In this document: positions 18,296 through 29,491 of the stretch, in pieces | Layout: each line of letters starts with the position of its first letter | Position numbering within the stretch: the first letter of the stretch is position 1 | Origin: Nocardiopsis flavescens | GTDB taxonomy: Bacteria > Actinomycetota > Actinomycetes > Streptosporangiales > Streptosporangiaceae | Direction of reading: 5' to 3' | Assembly: GCF_900141985.1 (NCBI RefSeq) | Contig: NZ_FQZK01000003.1 | Location: 186,001 to 250,000, forward strand | Length of the DNA: 64,000 nucleotides | Made by a program: the position numbers and the translations under genes | The notes under the pieces: generated by a model | Told to the model about the DNA's origin: nothing | The model's database searches: none | The model's input: the letters and a program-made list of their open reading frames with translations, nothing else

Positions 18296-18931
18296 CTAGA
18301 AGCCCCGGGCCGCCCAGTCGTCCAGGTGCGCGGCGGCCTCGGCGATGGTCGTCGACTCCCCGTGCCCGGGGTGCACGACCGTGTCCCCCGGCAGCACGGC
18401 CAGGTGGTCGCGGATGGACGCGATGATGGTCGGGAAGTCCGAGAGCGGCTGCCCGGTGGAGCCCGGGCCGTCCGGGAAGAGCGTGTCGCCGCTGAAGACC
18501 GCGCCCAGGGCGGGCGCGTACAGGCTCACCCCGCCGGGGGTGTGCCCGGGGGTGTGCAGGATGCGCAGCTCGACCCCGCCGACCTGGAGGGCCTCGCCGT
18601 GCAGCAGCGGGGCGTCGGGCTCCTGGTCGGGGTGGACCAGGTGCCAGAGGTCGGCGTCCTCGGGGTGCAGCAGCACGGGGCTGTCGGTGAGCTCGGCCAG
18701 TGCCACCGCCGCGTTGATGTGGTCGGTGTGGGCGTGGGTGCACACGATCGCCATCAGCTCCCGGTCGCCCAGCCCGCGGGCGATGGCCCGGTGGTCGTGG
18801 GCGGCGTCGATGACGATCGCGCTCTCCTCGTCCCCCACGATCCACACGTTGTTCTCGACCGCCGACTCGACGCCCTCCAGGCTGAGCACCCCCGAGGTGC
18901 GCAGGTGCGCGACGGGGTAAGGGTCGGTCAT
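18296..18931 (-). CDS. Metallo-beta-lactamase-fold hydrolase
   Basis: A 211-residue MBL-fold enzyme of the glyoxalase II-like group. Metal ligands are in THAHTDH (about residues 71-77), the His of TPGHTPG, the Asp of FSGDTLFP and the late His of VHPGHGE. Such proteins in actinomycetes often hydrolyse thioesters or thiol adducts; the substrate here is unknown. The ATG is chosen over an upstream GTG because GGAGG lies five nt before it. It is followed on the same strand by the repeat tract. Confidence 0.9.
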   Translation of the reverse strand: MTDPYPVAHLRTSGVLSLEGVESAVENNVWIVGDEESAIVIDAAHDHRAIARGLGDRELMAIVCTHAHTDHINAAVALAELTDSPVLLHPEDADLWHLVHPDQEPDAPLLHGEALQVGGVELRILHTPGHTPGGVSLYAPALGAVFSGDTLFPDGPGSTGQPLSDFPTIIASIRDHLAVLPGDTVVHPGHGESTTIAEAAAHLDDWAARGF

Positions 18932-19082
18932 CGAAGCCTCCACCACCTGACGTCCGCTGCTTGCTCCGGTGGCTCAGCCTATCCCGACGGGGGGACGCGC
19001 ACACGCGTTCGCGGGCGGGGGCCGCGCCGCCGCCGCGCGCCCGGGGTGCTCCCGCGGACCGCCCGGCGGGAGTACCCCCGGG

Positions 19083-20081
19083 TCAGGCGGTGGTGCCGGG
19101 TTCGAAGTTGCGGCGCAGGGCGTACGGCTGGATGAGGCCGAGCCCGTGGGCGTGCCGCGCGCGCACCCTGACCACCTGTAGCCCCTCGGCATCCTCCAGG
19201 CTGCGGGCGAGGTCCTCGTCGATGAGGACCGTGCCCGGCCGAGCGAAGGAGGTGAGGCGGCTGGACCGGTTGACGGTGGTGCCGAAGACGTCGCCGTGCA
19301 GGGTGAGCACCGGCCCGGAGGACAGGCCGACCCGCACGTCGGGCACCTCCACGTGGGTCTTGACCCCCGAGGCCAGGCGCAGAGCGATGTCGGCGGCCTT
19401 GACGGGGTCGTCGGCCACGTAGAGGACCTCGTCGCCGAGGGTCTTGACGACCCGGCCGCCGCCGGAGGCGACGATGTCGGCGGCGGTCGCCTCGAAGCCC
19501 TCGACCACCTGGGCCAGCTCGACCTCGTCCAGTTCGCGGCTGAGGGTGGTGAAGGAGACCAGGTCGGCGAACCCGACGATGAGCGGGTAGTAGTTGGGCA
19601 CCCCGTCGCCGCCGTTGGACATCACCGCCAGGGTGCGGGCCGTGGACGCGGCGAGCTGGCGGCGCCAGATGTGCAGCAGCAGCCGCTCGACCTCGGGCAG
19701 CAGCTCCTTGACCTGGTTCATCAGCGGGACGGCGCCCTCGGCGCCCTTCCCCTCGCGAAAGACCAGGGTGCTGAGGATGCTGGTCTGCCAGTCGGCCAGG
19801 CGGGCCATGGTCTGGCCCATGGCGCGGGCGAACCGGACCACCGCCTCCTCATCGAGGACGTCCTCGTCCAGGAGCCCGGTGGCCAGCCGCAGGGCCTCGA
19901 CGTCGCTCTCGGTGAAGATGACGGTGTCGTCGCTCTGGGTGGGAAAGCCCAGGGCGCGCCAGATCCGTCCGGCGAGTTCGGGATCGGATCCGGCGAGTTC
20001 GATCGCCTGCTCCCTGGTGTAGACCGCTTCACCGCCCAGGAGAGCGGTCTCGATCACTTTCGGGTCAGGACGCGACGACAT
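19083..20081 (-). CDS. cya: Class III adenylate cyclase
   Basis: A 332-residue soluble nucleotidyl cyclase making cAMP from ATP. The catalytic domain occupies about residues 163-325. The metal-binding Asp173 is in GFADLVSF, Asp217 is in TLGDEVLY, and the conserved end reads HGDVFGTTVNRSSRLT. The N-terminal 160 residues are helical and resemble the regulatory half of the Streptomyces cyclase, which also sits beside birA and the propionyl-CoA carboxylase genes. The ATG is preceded by AAAGAG. Product cAMP would act through a CRP-family protein, for which a perfect site exists at 12454-12469. Confidence 0.92.
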   Translation of the reverse strand: MSSRPDPKVIETALLGGEAVYTREQAIELAGSDPELAGRIWRALGFPTQSDDTVIFTESDVEALRLATGLLDEDVLDEEAVVRFARAMGQTMARLADWQTSILSTLVFREGKGAEGAVPLMNQVKELLPEVERLLLHIWRRQLAASTARTLAVMSNGGDGVPNYYPLIVGFADLVSFTTLSRELDEVELAQVVEGFEATAADIVASGGGRVVKTLGDEVLYVADDPVKAADIALRLASGVKTHVEVPDVRVGLSSGPVLTLHGDVFGTTVNRSSRLTSFARPGTVLIDEDLARSLEDAEGLQVVRVRARHAHGLGLIQPYALRRNFEPGTTA

Positions 20082-20204
20082 ACGTTCTCTTTCACGGAAC
20101 CGTCCCCGCCCGTGCGGGGAGCGAGTACTGGGGTCCACCGCGTCGGTGCCGCGGGGGTCCGCCTCCAGCTTACGCCGGGGGGACGCCGCCGCTCCGGGCG
20201 GCCT

Positions 20205-20567
20205 TCACCGGAGGTCGGAGCGGGTCTGCGGCCGGTGCGCGTCGCTGACGCGCCGGTAGATCTCGGACTGGAACCACTCCGGGCGCGGCACCTTCCCGGG
20301 GGTGACGGCCTCCTGTTCGGAGGCGGACTGCACGGTCAACGTGCCGTACCTCATGATGCGTTCCCACACCGACATGCCGAACGCGGCGTCGTCGACCCGG
20401 CTCGGCGGCATGTCGCGGCCTTGCCGGGAGATGAGGCCGTCGCGCGTCATCAGGCGGTGGTCGGCGGGGGCGGGGGCGGTGAACTCCTCGATGAGGACGG
20501 TCCGGTGCCGGCGGACGACGTGGACGAGTTCCTCGCCGTCGGAGAGGTAGCGGTCCGCGATAGCCAT
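20205..20567 (-). CDS. PH-domain (bPH2-like) protein lacking its membrane hairpin
   Basis: A 120-residue protein. The N-terminus IADRYLSDGEELVHVVRRHRTVL and the later HRLMTRDGLISRQGRDMPPS with TLTVQSASEQE match the actinomycete membrane PH-domain protein found next to biotin ligase. The two transmembrane helices normally lying between these blocks are absent and replaced by about ten residues. The reading frame is maintained, so this is an in-frame deletion rather than a frameshift. No ribosome-binding site is evident. The product would be soluble; whether it still functions is unclear. Confidence 0.7.
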   Translation of the reverse strand: MAIADRYLSDGEELVHVVRRHRTVLIEEFTAPAPADHRLMTRDGLISRQGRDMPPSRVDDAAFGMSVWERIMRYGTLTVQSASEQEAVTPGKVPRPEWFQSEIYRRVSDAHRPQTRSDLR

Positions 20568-20679
20568 AGGGGGATCATGGCATAGGCGGGTACCGCCCAG
20601 AAAGGCCGTGCGCGGGCCTGTGGACGGCGGAGCGCGCAAGTCTGCGCGGAACGCGCGCGTCCCGCGCGCCCCCGCGGCC

Positions 20680-21537
20680 TCAGACCCCCGGGCGCAGGTG
20701 CACGACGTCGCCCGCGCTCAGGGCCCGTTCGCCCCCGGGCCCGTCGACCACCAGGCGGCCCTCGGCGTCGATCGCGCGGGCGACGCCGTCCAGCACGCGG
20801 TCGTCGGGCAGGTGGACCCGGACCCGGCGGCCCAGGGTGGTGCAGACGTCGCGGTAGACCGCGGCCAGCCCGCTGCGCTCGGCGTCCCCGCCGGCCGCCG
20901 CCCACACCGTGTACAGCTCCTCGAACTCGCCCAGCAGCGAGGCCAGCAGCACGTTCCGGTCGACGTCGGCGGCGCCCTCCCCGCGCAGGGACACCGCGGT
21001 GTCCACGGGCAGCTCGTCGCGGCTCTGGGAGACGTTGATGCCGATGCCGGCGACCACCGCCGGGCCGCCGGAGGAGAAGTCGACCTCGGCGAGGATCCCG
21101 GCGAGCTTGCCGTCGCCCCCGCCCGGCCCGCTCCGCAGCGTCTCGGGGACCAGCAGGTCGTTGGGCCACTTGAGGGCGGCCTTGACCCCGGTGGTGCGCC
21201 GCACCGCGCCGACCGCGGCGACGCCCATCAGCGCCGAGAGCCAGCCCAGCCGGCCGGTCGGCACGGCGGGGCGCAGCAGCACCGAGACGGTGAGCGCGGC
21301 GCGCGGCGGGGTGCTGAAGCCCCGCCCCATCCGGCCCCGGCCCGCGCTCTGGTGGTCGGCCACCAGCACGCTGCCGTGCGGGGCCCCGGACCGGCCGCGC
21401 GCGGCCAGCTCGGTGTTGGTGGACCCTGCCTCGGGCACCACCTCGATCCGCTCCCACATGCCGCCGGGGCGGATGAGGGCGGCGGTGAGCGCCGCCCGGT
21501 CGAGCGGCGGTCGGGGGTAGGGGTCGGGTGCGGCCAT
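20680..21537 (-). CDS. birA: Biotin-[acetyl-CoA-carboxylase] ligase
   Basis: A 285-residue biotin protein ligase that attaches biotin to the carboxyl-carrier Lys of acyl-CoA carboxylases via biotinyl-5'-AMP. The signature GRGRMGRGFSTPP, the substrate motif KWPNDLLV with KLAGILAEV, and the small C-terminal SH3-like domain are present. There is no N-terminal DNA-binding HTH, so it is a group I ligase without repressor function. Its clients are encoded nearby, notably the biotin carboxylase/BCCP at 26411-28177. Confidence 0.94.
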   Translation of the reverse strand: MAAPDPYPRPPLDRAALTAALIRPGGMWERIEVVPEAGSTNTELAARGRSGAPHGSVLVADHQSAGRGRMGRGFSTPPRAALTVSVLLRPAVPTGRLGWLSALMGVAAVGAVRRTTGVKAALKWPNDLLVPETLRSGPGGGDGKLAGILAEVDFSSGGPAVVAGIGINVSQSRDELPVDTAVSLRGEGAADVDRNVLLASLLGEFEELYTVWAAAGGDAERSGLAAVYRDVCTTLGRRVRVHLPDDRVLDGVARAIDAEGRLVVDGPGGERALSAGDVVHLRPGV

Positions 21538-21578
21538 GCCCCCATTACAGCAGCGCGGCGGCGGTGGACGCGCCCGGC

Positions 21579-21607
21579 GCCCCGCCCCGCGGCGTGCGGG
21601 GCGGGGC
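21579..21607. terminator. Hairpin terminator of ppc
   Basis: GCCCCGCCCCGC, loop GGCGT, then the exact complement, just downstream of the ppc stop on the minus strand. Confidence 0.7.
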
Positions 21608-21619
21608 TCCGGTCGGGGG

Positions 21620-24274
<2,655 letters not shown>

Positions 24275-24281
24275 AGGGCAG

Positions 24282-24287
24282 ACACTA
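24282..24287 (-). promoter_or_regulatory. Candidate -10 box of ppc
   Basis: TAGTGT on the minus strand, seven nt before the ATG. Confidence 0.5.
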
Positions 24288-24291
24288 CAGA

Positions 24292-24303
24292 GAACACTTG
24301 TTC
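24292..24303. promoter_or_regulatory. GAAC-N4-GTTC dyad (LexA-box-like) at ppc promoter
   Basis: GAACACTTGTTC matches the Gram-positive SOS-box core GAAC-N4-GTTC and sits just upstream of the ppc -10 box. A related TAACAATTGTTC lies at 24348-24359. Because ppc is not an SOS gene, another regulator with similar specificity is equally possible. Confidence 0.4.
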
Positions 24304-24489
24304 CGGAGGGTTCTCGGGGGCGCATTTCCGAGCCTTTGCCGCGACGTTAACAATTGTTCCGAAAAAGCGCCGAATTCACACCGGGTCACGTTTCCCGGGT
24401 CCCCCCGGGGCGGCGGGGCCGCCGAGCGAAACCGAACGCTACTCGCTAGTAACCACGGGGCGCGTCGTCGGCGGCGACCCCGGCGGAGT

Positions 24490-24495
24490 TAACCT
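24490..24495 (+). promoter_or_regulatory. Candidate -10 box of pccB
   Basis: TAACCT lies eight nt before the pccB ATG and no Shine-Dalgarno sequence is seen. Confidence 0.4.
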
Positions 24496-24503
24496 GCGTA
24501 GTT

Positions 24504-26114
24504 ATGGCCACCGAAGCCCCTGAACCACTGCCCGCGGACGAGATCGACATCCACACCACCGCGGGCAAGCTCGCCGACCTGCGGCGACGACGCTACGAGG
24601 CGGTCCACGCGGGATCCGCGCGCGCCGTCGAGAAACAGCACGCCAAGGGCAAGATGACCGCCCGCGAACGGATCGACGCCCTGCTCGACCCGGGGTCGTT
24701 CGTCGAGCTGGACGCCCTGGCGCGCCACCGCTCCACCAGCTTCGGGCTGGACGCCGACCGCCCCTACGGGGACGGGGTCGTCACCGGCCACGGAACGGTC
24801 GACGGGCGGCCCGTCGCCGTGTTCAGCCAGGACGTCACCGTCTTCGGCGGATCGCTCGGGGAGGTCTACGGCGAGAAGATCTGCAAGGTCCTCGACCACG
24901 CCCTCACCAACGGGTGCCCCGTCATCGGCATCAACGAGGGCGGCGGGGCCCGCATCCAGGAGGGCGTCGTCTCCCTGGGCCTGTACGCCGAGATCTTCAA
25001 GCGCAACACCCACGCCTCCGGCGTCGTCCCGCAGATCTCCGTGATCATGGGAGCCGCCGCCGGCGGCCACGTCTACTCCCCCGCCCTCACCGACTTCGTC
25101 GTGATGGTCGACCGGACCTCGCAGATGTTCATCACCGGACCCGACGTCATCAAGACCGTCACCGGCGAGGACGTCTCCATGGAGGAGCTGGGCGGGGCGC
25201 GCACCCACAGCACGAGGTCGGGCGTGTCCCACTACATGGGCGCCGACGAGCAGGACGCCCTCGACTACGTCAAGGCCCTGCTGTCGCACCTGCCCGGCAA
25301 CAACCTGGAGGACGCGCCGGCCCTGGCCCCCGAGGAGGACCCGGGCGAGGAGGTCAACGACGCCGACCTGGCGCTGGACACCTTCGTCCCCGACTCCGCC
25401 AACCAGCCCTACGACATCCGGACCGTCCTGGGAACCGTCCTCGACGACGGGGACTTCCTGGAGGTCCACGCCATGTTCGCCACCAACATGGTGGTGGGCT
25501 TCGGCCGCGTCGACGGGCGCTCCGTCGGCATCATCGCCAACCAGCCGATGAGCCTGGCCGGCTGCCTGGACATCGACGCGTCCGTCAAGGCCGCCCGGTT
25601 CGTGCGCACCTGCGACGCCTTCAACGTCCCGGTGCTCACCTTCGTGGACGTGCCCGGGTTCCTGCCCGGCACCGGCCAGGAGTGGGACGGCATCATCCGC
25701 CACGGCGCCAAGCTGCTCTACGCCTACGCCGAGGCCACCGTGCCGCTGATCACCGTCATCACCCGCAAGGCGTTCGGCGGCGCCTACGACGTCATGGGCT
25801 CCAAGCACCTGGGCGCCGACGTCAACCTCGCCTGGCCCACCGCGCAGATCGCCGTCATGGGCGCCCAGGGCGCGGTGAACATCCTGCACCGGCGCACCCT
25901 CGCCGCCGCCGACGACGTGGAGGCCGAGCGGACCCGGCTCGTCGGCGAATACGAGGACACGCTCCTCAACCCCTACTCGGCGGCCGAGCGCGGCTACGTC
26001 GACGGGGTGATCCTGCCGTCCGAGACGCGCGTCCAGATCACCAGGGCGCTGCGCGCGCTGGCGGGCAAGCGCAGACAGCTGCCGCCCAAGAAGCACGGGA
26101 ACATCCCGCTGTGA
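24504..26114 (+). CDS. pccB: Propionyl-CoA carboxylase beta (carboxyltransferase) subunit
   Basis: A 536-residue carboxyltransferase that moves CO2 from carboxybiotin to an acyl-CoA, giving methylmalonyl-CoA. Both crotonase-fold halves are present, with oxyanion motifs [10 protein letters not shown] and [14 protein letters not shown]. The Asp in GGAYDVM (about residue 429) corresponds, by my recollection, to Asp422 of Streptomyces PccB, which favours propionyl-CoA over acetyl-CoA. Its stop overlaps the start of the epsilon subunit. It is probably leaderless, since TAACCT lies eight nt before the ATG. Confidence 0.95.
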   Translation: MATEAPEPLPADEIDIHTTAGKLADLRRRRYEAVHAGSARAVEKQHAKGKMTARERIDALLDPGSFVELDALARHRSTSFGLDADRPYGDGVVTGHGTVDGRPVAVFSQDVTVFGGSLGEVYGEKICKVLDHALTNGCPVIGINEGGGARIQEGVVSLGLYAEIFKRNTHASGVVPQISVIMGAAAGGHVYSPALTDFVVMVDRTSQMFITGPDVIKTVTGEDVSMEELGGARTHSTRSGVSHYMGADEQDALDYVKALLSHLPGNNLEDAPALAPEEDPGEEVNDADLALDTFVPDSANQPYDIRTVLGTVLDDGDFLEVHAMFATNMVVGFGRVDGRSVGIIANQPMSLAGCLDIDASVKAARFVRTCDAFNVPVLTFVDVPGFLPGTGQEWDGIIRHGAKLLYAYAEATVPLITVITRKAFGGAYDVMGSKHLGADVNLAWPTAQIAVMGAQGAVNILHRRTLAAADDVEAERTRLVGEYEDTLLNPYSAAERGYVDGVILPSETRVQITRALRALAGKRRQLPPKKHGNIPL

Positions 26115-26338
26115 GCGCGCAGAGCACACCGCCGCACCTGGTCGTCGTCCGAGGCGAGCCCACCGACGAGGAACTCGCCGCCCTGACCGCGGTGCTCGCC
26201 GCCCGCGCCGCGGCGGCGCGGGCCGGGGCACGGGTCCCGGCCGCGCCGGAGCGCACCTCCGCCTGGCGCGACCGCGCCCGGGGCCTGCGCGCCCCGCTGC
26301 GCCCGGGCCCCGGTGCCTGGCGCACGAGCCTGCGGTGA
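26111..26338 (+). CDS. pccE: Acyl-CoA carboxylase epsilon subunit
   Basis: A 75-residue small subunit that stabilises the actinomycete acyl-CoA carboxylase complex. The conserved N-terminal segment [20 protein letters not shown] is diagnostic; the rest is an Arg/Ala-rich tail with a Trp ([10 protein letters not shown]) as usual. The GTG start overlaps the pccB stop (GTGA), so it is made only with pccB. It lies 72 nt ahead of the biotin carboxylase gene, completing an alpha-beta-epsilon set in one cluster. Confidence 0.9.
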   Translation: MSAQSTPPHLVVVRGEPTDEELAALTAVLAARAAAARAGARVPAAPERTSAWRDRARGLRAPLRPGPGAWRTSLR

Positions 26339-26410
26339 CACCCCACAACTCAGACTCCAAGAGGAGCGGTCGGCGCATCCGCCCCACCCGACAGCAGAAG
26401 GATCTCCACC

Positions 26411-28177
26411 GTGCGTAAAGTTCTGATCGCCAACCGCGGCGAGATCGCCGTGCGCATCGCGCGCGCGTGCCGCGACGCCGGGCTGGGCAGCGTCGCCGTC
26501 TACGCCGAGCCCGACCTGGACGCGCTGCACGTCAAGGTCGCCGACGAGGCCCACTCCCTGGGCGGGTCAACCCCGGCCGACTCCTACCTGGACATGGGCA
26601 AGCTCCTGTCCGTCGCCGCCGCCTCGGGGGCCGACGCCGTGCACCCCGGCTACGGGTTCCTCGCGGAGAACGCCGACTTCGCCCGGGCGGTCATCGACGC
26701 CGGGCTCACCTGGATCGGGCCGCCCCCCGCCGCGATCACCGCGCTGGGCGACAAGGTGCAGGCCCGCCACATCGCCCAGAAGGTCGGCGCCCCGCTGGTC
26801 GCGGGCACCCCCGACCCGGTGGCCTCCGCCGACGAGGTCGTGGCGTTCGCCCGGGAGCACGGGCTGCCCATCGCCATCAAGGCCGCCTTCGGCGGCGGCG
26901 GGCGCGGGCTCAAGGTCGCCCACACCCTGGAGGAGGTCGCCGACGCCTACGAGTCGGCGGTACGCGAGGCCGTCACCGCGTTCGGCCGCGGGGAGTGCTT
27001 CGTGGAGCGCTACCTGGACAGGCCCCGGCACGTCGAGACCCAGTGCCTGGCCGACTCCCACGGCAACGTCGTGGTGGTGTCCACCCGTGACTGCTCCCTC
27101 CAGCGCCGCCACCAGAAGCTGGTGGAGGAGGCGCCGGCGCCGTTCCTGACGCCGGAGCAGACGGAGAGCCTGTACTCCGCGTCCAAGGCCATCCTCAAGG
27201 AGGCCGGGTACGTGGGCGCGGGCACCTGCGAGTTCCTCGTGGGCGTGGACGGCACCATCTCCTTCCTGGAGGTCAACACCCGCCTCCAGGTCGAGCACCC
27301 GGTCACCGAGGAGGTCACCGGCATCGACCTGGTGCGGGAGATGTTCCGCGTCGCCGACGGCGAGGAGCTGGGCTACGGGGACCCGGAGGTGCGCGGGCAC
27401 TCCTTCGAGTTCCGGATCAACGCCGAGGACCCGGGGCGCGGCTTCATGCCCGCGCCGGGCACCATCACCGAGTTCGTCCTGCCGGGCGGGCCGGGGGTGC
27501 GCGTGGACACCGGCTGCGAGGCGGGGTTCACGGTGCCGCAGGCCTTCGACTCCCTGGTCGCCAAGCTGGTCGTCACCGGGCGCACCCGCACCCAGGCGCT
27601 GGAGCGGGCGCGGCGGGCGCTGGCGGAGTTCACCGTCGGCGGGATGCCCACGGTGATCCCCTTCCACCGCGCCGTGGTGGAGGACCCGGCGTTCGCCCCG
27701 GCCGACCCGGACGAGGCGTTCGGGGTGCACACGCGCTGGATCGAGACGGCGTTCGACAACCGGATCGAGCCCTGGTCGGGCGCCCCGGGCGAGGCGGGGC
27801 CGGTCGAGCGCGAGACCGTGACCGTGGAGGTCGGCGGCCGGCGCATCGACGTCGTCCTGCCCGCCTCCCTCAACGTCGGCGCCGCGCCGGCCGCCCCGGC
27901 GGGCGGGCGGCGCAAGCGCGCCTCCCGGTCCGGCGGCGGCTCCACCGCCGCCGTGAGCGGCGACGCCCTGGTCTCCCCGATGCAGGGCACCGTGGTCAAG
28001 GTCGTGGCCGCCGAGGGGCAGGAGGTGGCCGAGGGCGACACGGTCGTGGTCATCGAGGCCATGAAGATGGAGCAGCCGCTGACGGCCCACCGCCCGGGCA
28101 CCGTGACCGGCCTGAAGGTCACCGCGGGCGAGGCCGTGGGCAGCGGCGCCGTCGTCTGCGAGATCAAGGACGCGTAG
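26411..28177 (+). CDS. accA: Acyl-CoA carboxylase alpha subunit (biotin carboxylase-BCCP)
   Basis: A 588-residue fusion of biotin carboxylase (residues 1 to about 450) and biotin carboxyl carrier protein (about 515-588). The N-terminal [20 protein letters not shown], the ATP-grasp GGGGRGLK loop and the active-site [14 protein letters not shown] are seen. The biotinylated Lys is in EAMKM near residue 552. It serves the PccB partner encoded upstream and possibly other beta subunits elsewhere. AGAAGGA precedes the GTG start. Residues 470-515 form a basic, Gly/Ala-rich linker. A strong hairpin follows the gene. Confidence 0.95.
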   Translation: MRKVLIANRGEIAVRIARACRDAGLGSVAVYAEPDLDALHVKVADEAHSLGGSTPADSYLDMGKLLSVAAASGADAVHPGYGFLAENADFARAVIDAGLTWIGPPPAAITALGDKVQARHIAQKVGAPLVAGTPDPVASADEVVAFAREHGLPIAIKAAFGGGGRGLKVAHTLEEVADAYESAVREAVTAFGRGECFVERYLDRPRHVETQCLADSHGNVVVVSTRDCSLQRRHQKLVEEAPAPFLTPEQTESLYSASKAILKEAGYVGAGTCEFLVGVDGTISFLEVNTRLQVEHPVTEEVTGIDLVREMFRVADGEELGYGDPEVRGHSFEFRINAEDPGRGFMPAPGTITEFVLPGGPGVRVDTGCEAGFTVPQAFDSLVAKLVVTGRTRTQALERARRALAEFTVGGMPTVIPFHRAVVEDPAFAPADPDEAFGVHTRWIETAFDNRIEPWSGAPGEAGPVERETVTVEVGGRRIDVVLPASLNVGAAPAAPAGGRRKRASRSGGGSTAAVSGDALVSPMQGTVVKVVAAEGQEVAEGDTVVVIEAMKMEQPLTAHRPGTVTGLKVTAGEAVGSGAVVCEIKDA

Positions 28178-28282
28178 GGCCCGCGCCCGGGCGCTTCCCG
28201 CGGCGCACGGGCACGGCGGTCGGCGCCCGGCTGTCCGCGGCGGCTCCGGGGCCCCGGAACCCGGACCGGAGACGGAAGCGGA

Positions 28283-28311
28283 AGGGGGAGGCACCACCGG
28301 TGCCTCCCCCT
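28283..28311. terminator. Bidirectional hairpin terminator
   Basis: AGGGGGAGGCACC, loop ACC, then the exact complement, between the convergent carboxylase and Uma2-like genes. Confidence 0.75.
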
Positions 28312-28323
28312 CGCCGTGTCGTC

Positions 28324-28995
28324 TCAGCGGTCCCTCCTCCAGGAGAGGTCGGCCAGATCGAGATCCAGTTCACAGGGGACGGTGACCTTGAGCCGTCGCC
28401 GGTGAACACCGGTGGCCACGTACTCCTTGCGGACCGGGTCCAGTTCGTAGACGTGGGCGACGCCGGCGGCCTCCCCCTCCTCCTGCTCGATCAGCCAGAA
28501 GTGCGGGATGCCGGCGCCCGCGTACAGCTGCGGCTTGCGTTCGAGGTCGCGTGTCCGGGACTCGGGGGAGACCACCTCGATCGCCAGCCTCACGTCCTCG
28601 ACCGCGACCCAGGTGACATCCAGGTCGTCCGGATCGTCCGTGCTGATGAGCATCAGATCGGGCTCAGGACGCTGATCCTTCCTCAACACGGTCGTCATCT
28701 CCCTCTCCACGATCAGGTCCGGGGGGACCTGATCGAGGAGCTGGAGTTCGAGCGACCTGAGCATGCGCATGTGAAAGCGTTTCTGGGGGCTCACCAGGAC
28801 CAGGCTTCCGTCGATGAGTTCGGTGTGCGGCGGAAGATCCGGGATGCGGTCCAGGTCGCCGGCGACGAACCCGTCCTCGGGGGGGAGCGGGACCGTCACC
28901 TCCGGACCGAACTCCCGGGCCGACGGTGCGGCCACGGTCGGTGCGGACATGTCGTCTCCGATCGTCGGATCGTTCTCATCACTGACAGTAGCCAT
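28324..28995 (-). CDS. Uma2-family (DUF820) putative endonuclease
   Basis: A 223-residue protein with a PD-(D/E)XK nuclease-like core: PEPDLMLI supplies the Asp and AIEVVSPESRTRDLERK supplies the Glu and Lys, followed by YAGAGIPHFWLIE, the Uma2 hallmark. These proteins are abundant in actinomycetes and cyanobacteria; their cellular role is unproven. The ATG is chosen for GAGGTGG about seven nt upstream over an in-frame ATG 39 nt earlier. A Ser/Thr/Asp-rich N-terminal extension of about 30 residues precedes the domain. Confidence 0.85.
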   Translation of the reverse strand: MATVSDENDPTIGDDMSAPTVAAPSAREFGPEVTVPLPPEDGFVAGDLDRIPDLPPHTELIDGSLVLVSPQKRFHMRMLRSLELQLLDQVPPDLIVEREMTTVLRKDQRPEPDLMLISTDDPDDLDVTWVAVEDVRLAIEVVSPESRTRDLERKPQLYAGAGIPHFWLIEQEEGEAAGVAHVYELDPVRKEYVATGVHRRRLKVTVPCELDLDLADLSWRRDR

Positions 28996-29173
28996 GTCCA
29001 CCACCTCATGAGGGTGCTTTCCGTAGATCATGCCACCGACACCCGCGCGGGCGTGATTCTCGCCGCACCGGCGGCCGGTCGGGGGCGGCCGAAGCGCCGA
29101 TGGGGGCGACGATCCGGTCATAGGACGTAGGAAACCTCGACCCCTGTCTATGGAAAAGGTAGGAAAAGGCGTA

Positions 29174-29179
29174 TATGGT
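29174..29179 (+). promoter_or_regulatory. Candidate -10 box of leader transcript
   Basis: TATGGT lies eight nt before the leader-peptide GTG at 29188 and no Shine-Dalgarno sequence is placed correctly, so the transcript probably starts at or near the leader codon. Confidence 0.4.
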
Positions 29180-29187
29180 TCCCCCTT

Positions 29188-29280
29188 GTGACGAACATCT
29201 GGGGACTGACCCGCCGCTGGCACATCGACCTGTGCCGTCGCGGCTGTCAGGCGTGTAGCCAGGTCCACGCGCGCCCGTAG
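29188..29280 (+). CDS. Cys-containing leader peptide upstream of symporter
   Basis: A 30-residue open frame. The core LTRRWHIDLCRR followed by two more cysteines (Cys16, Cys20, Cys23) matches the actinomycete putative leader peptide family that carries RRxHIDLCR and precedes sulfur-assimilation and cysteine-related genes. Ribosome stalling at the Cys codons when cysteinyl-tRNA is short would alter folding of the 211-nt segment before the transporter (29281-29491) and switch its expression. The peptide match is seen; the mechanism is inferred from the family. Confidence 0.75.
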   Translation: MTNIWGLTRRWHIDLCRRGCQACSQVHARP

Positions 29281-29491
29281 GGCGACGCGCCGCGCACCCT
29301 TCCCTTGTCCGCCCCTCCCACGGGGCGGTACCCCGCCCCGCCGCTCCCTACCGACGAGGGCCGCACCAGCCCGTCACCCCTCTCCGGTGACACCCGCACA
29401 CCTTCCCCGAGCCGGAGATCCCGCACGTCCCGAGGCCGACCGCCGCGGCGTGCCCGTGCTCCGGTTGCACTCACCGCTTGGAGCCACTTCC
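29281..29491 (+). promoter_or_regulatory. Attenuator region between leader peptide and symporter
   Basis: A 211-nt untranslated segment between the leader stop and the symporter GTG. It contains several GC-rich segments able to pair (for example the GGCGGTACCCCGCC block near 29322). I did not resolve the exclusive structures expected of an attenuator, so this is called on position. Confidence 0.4.
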
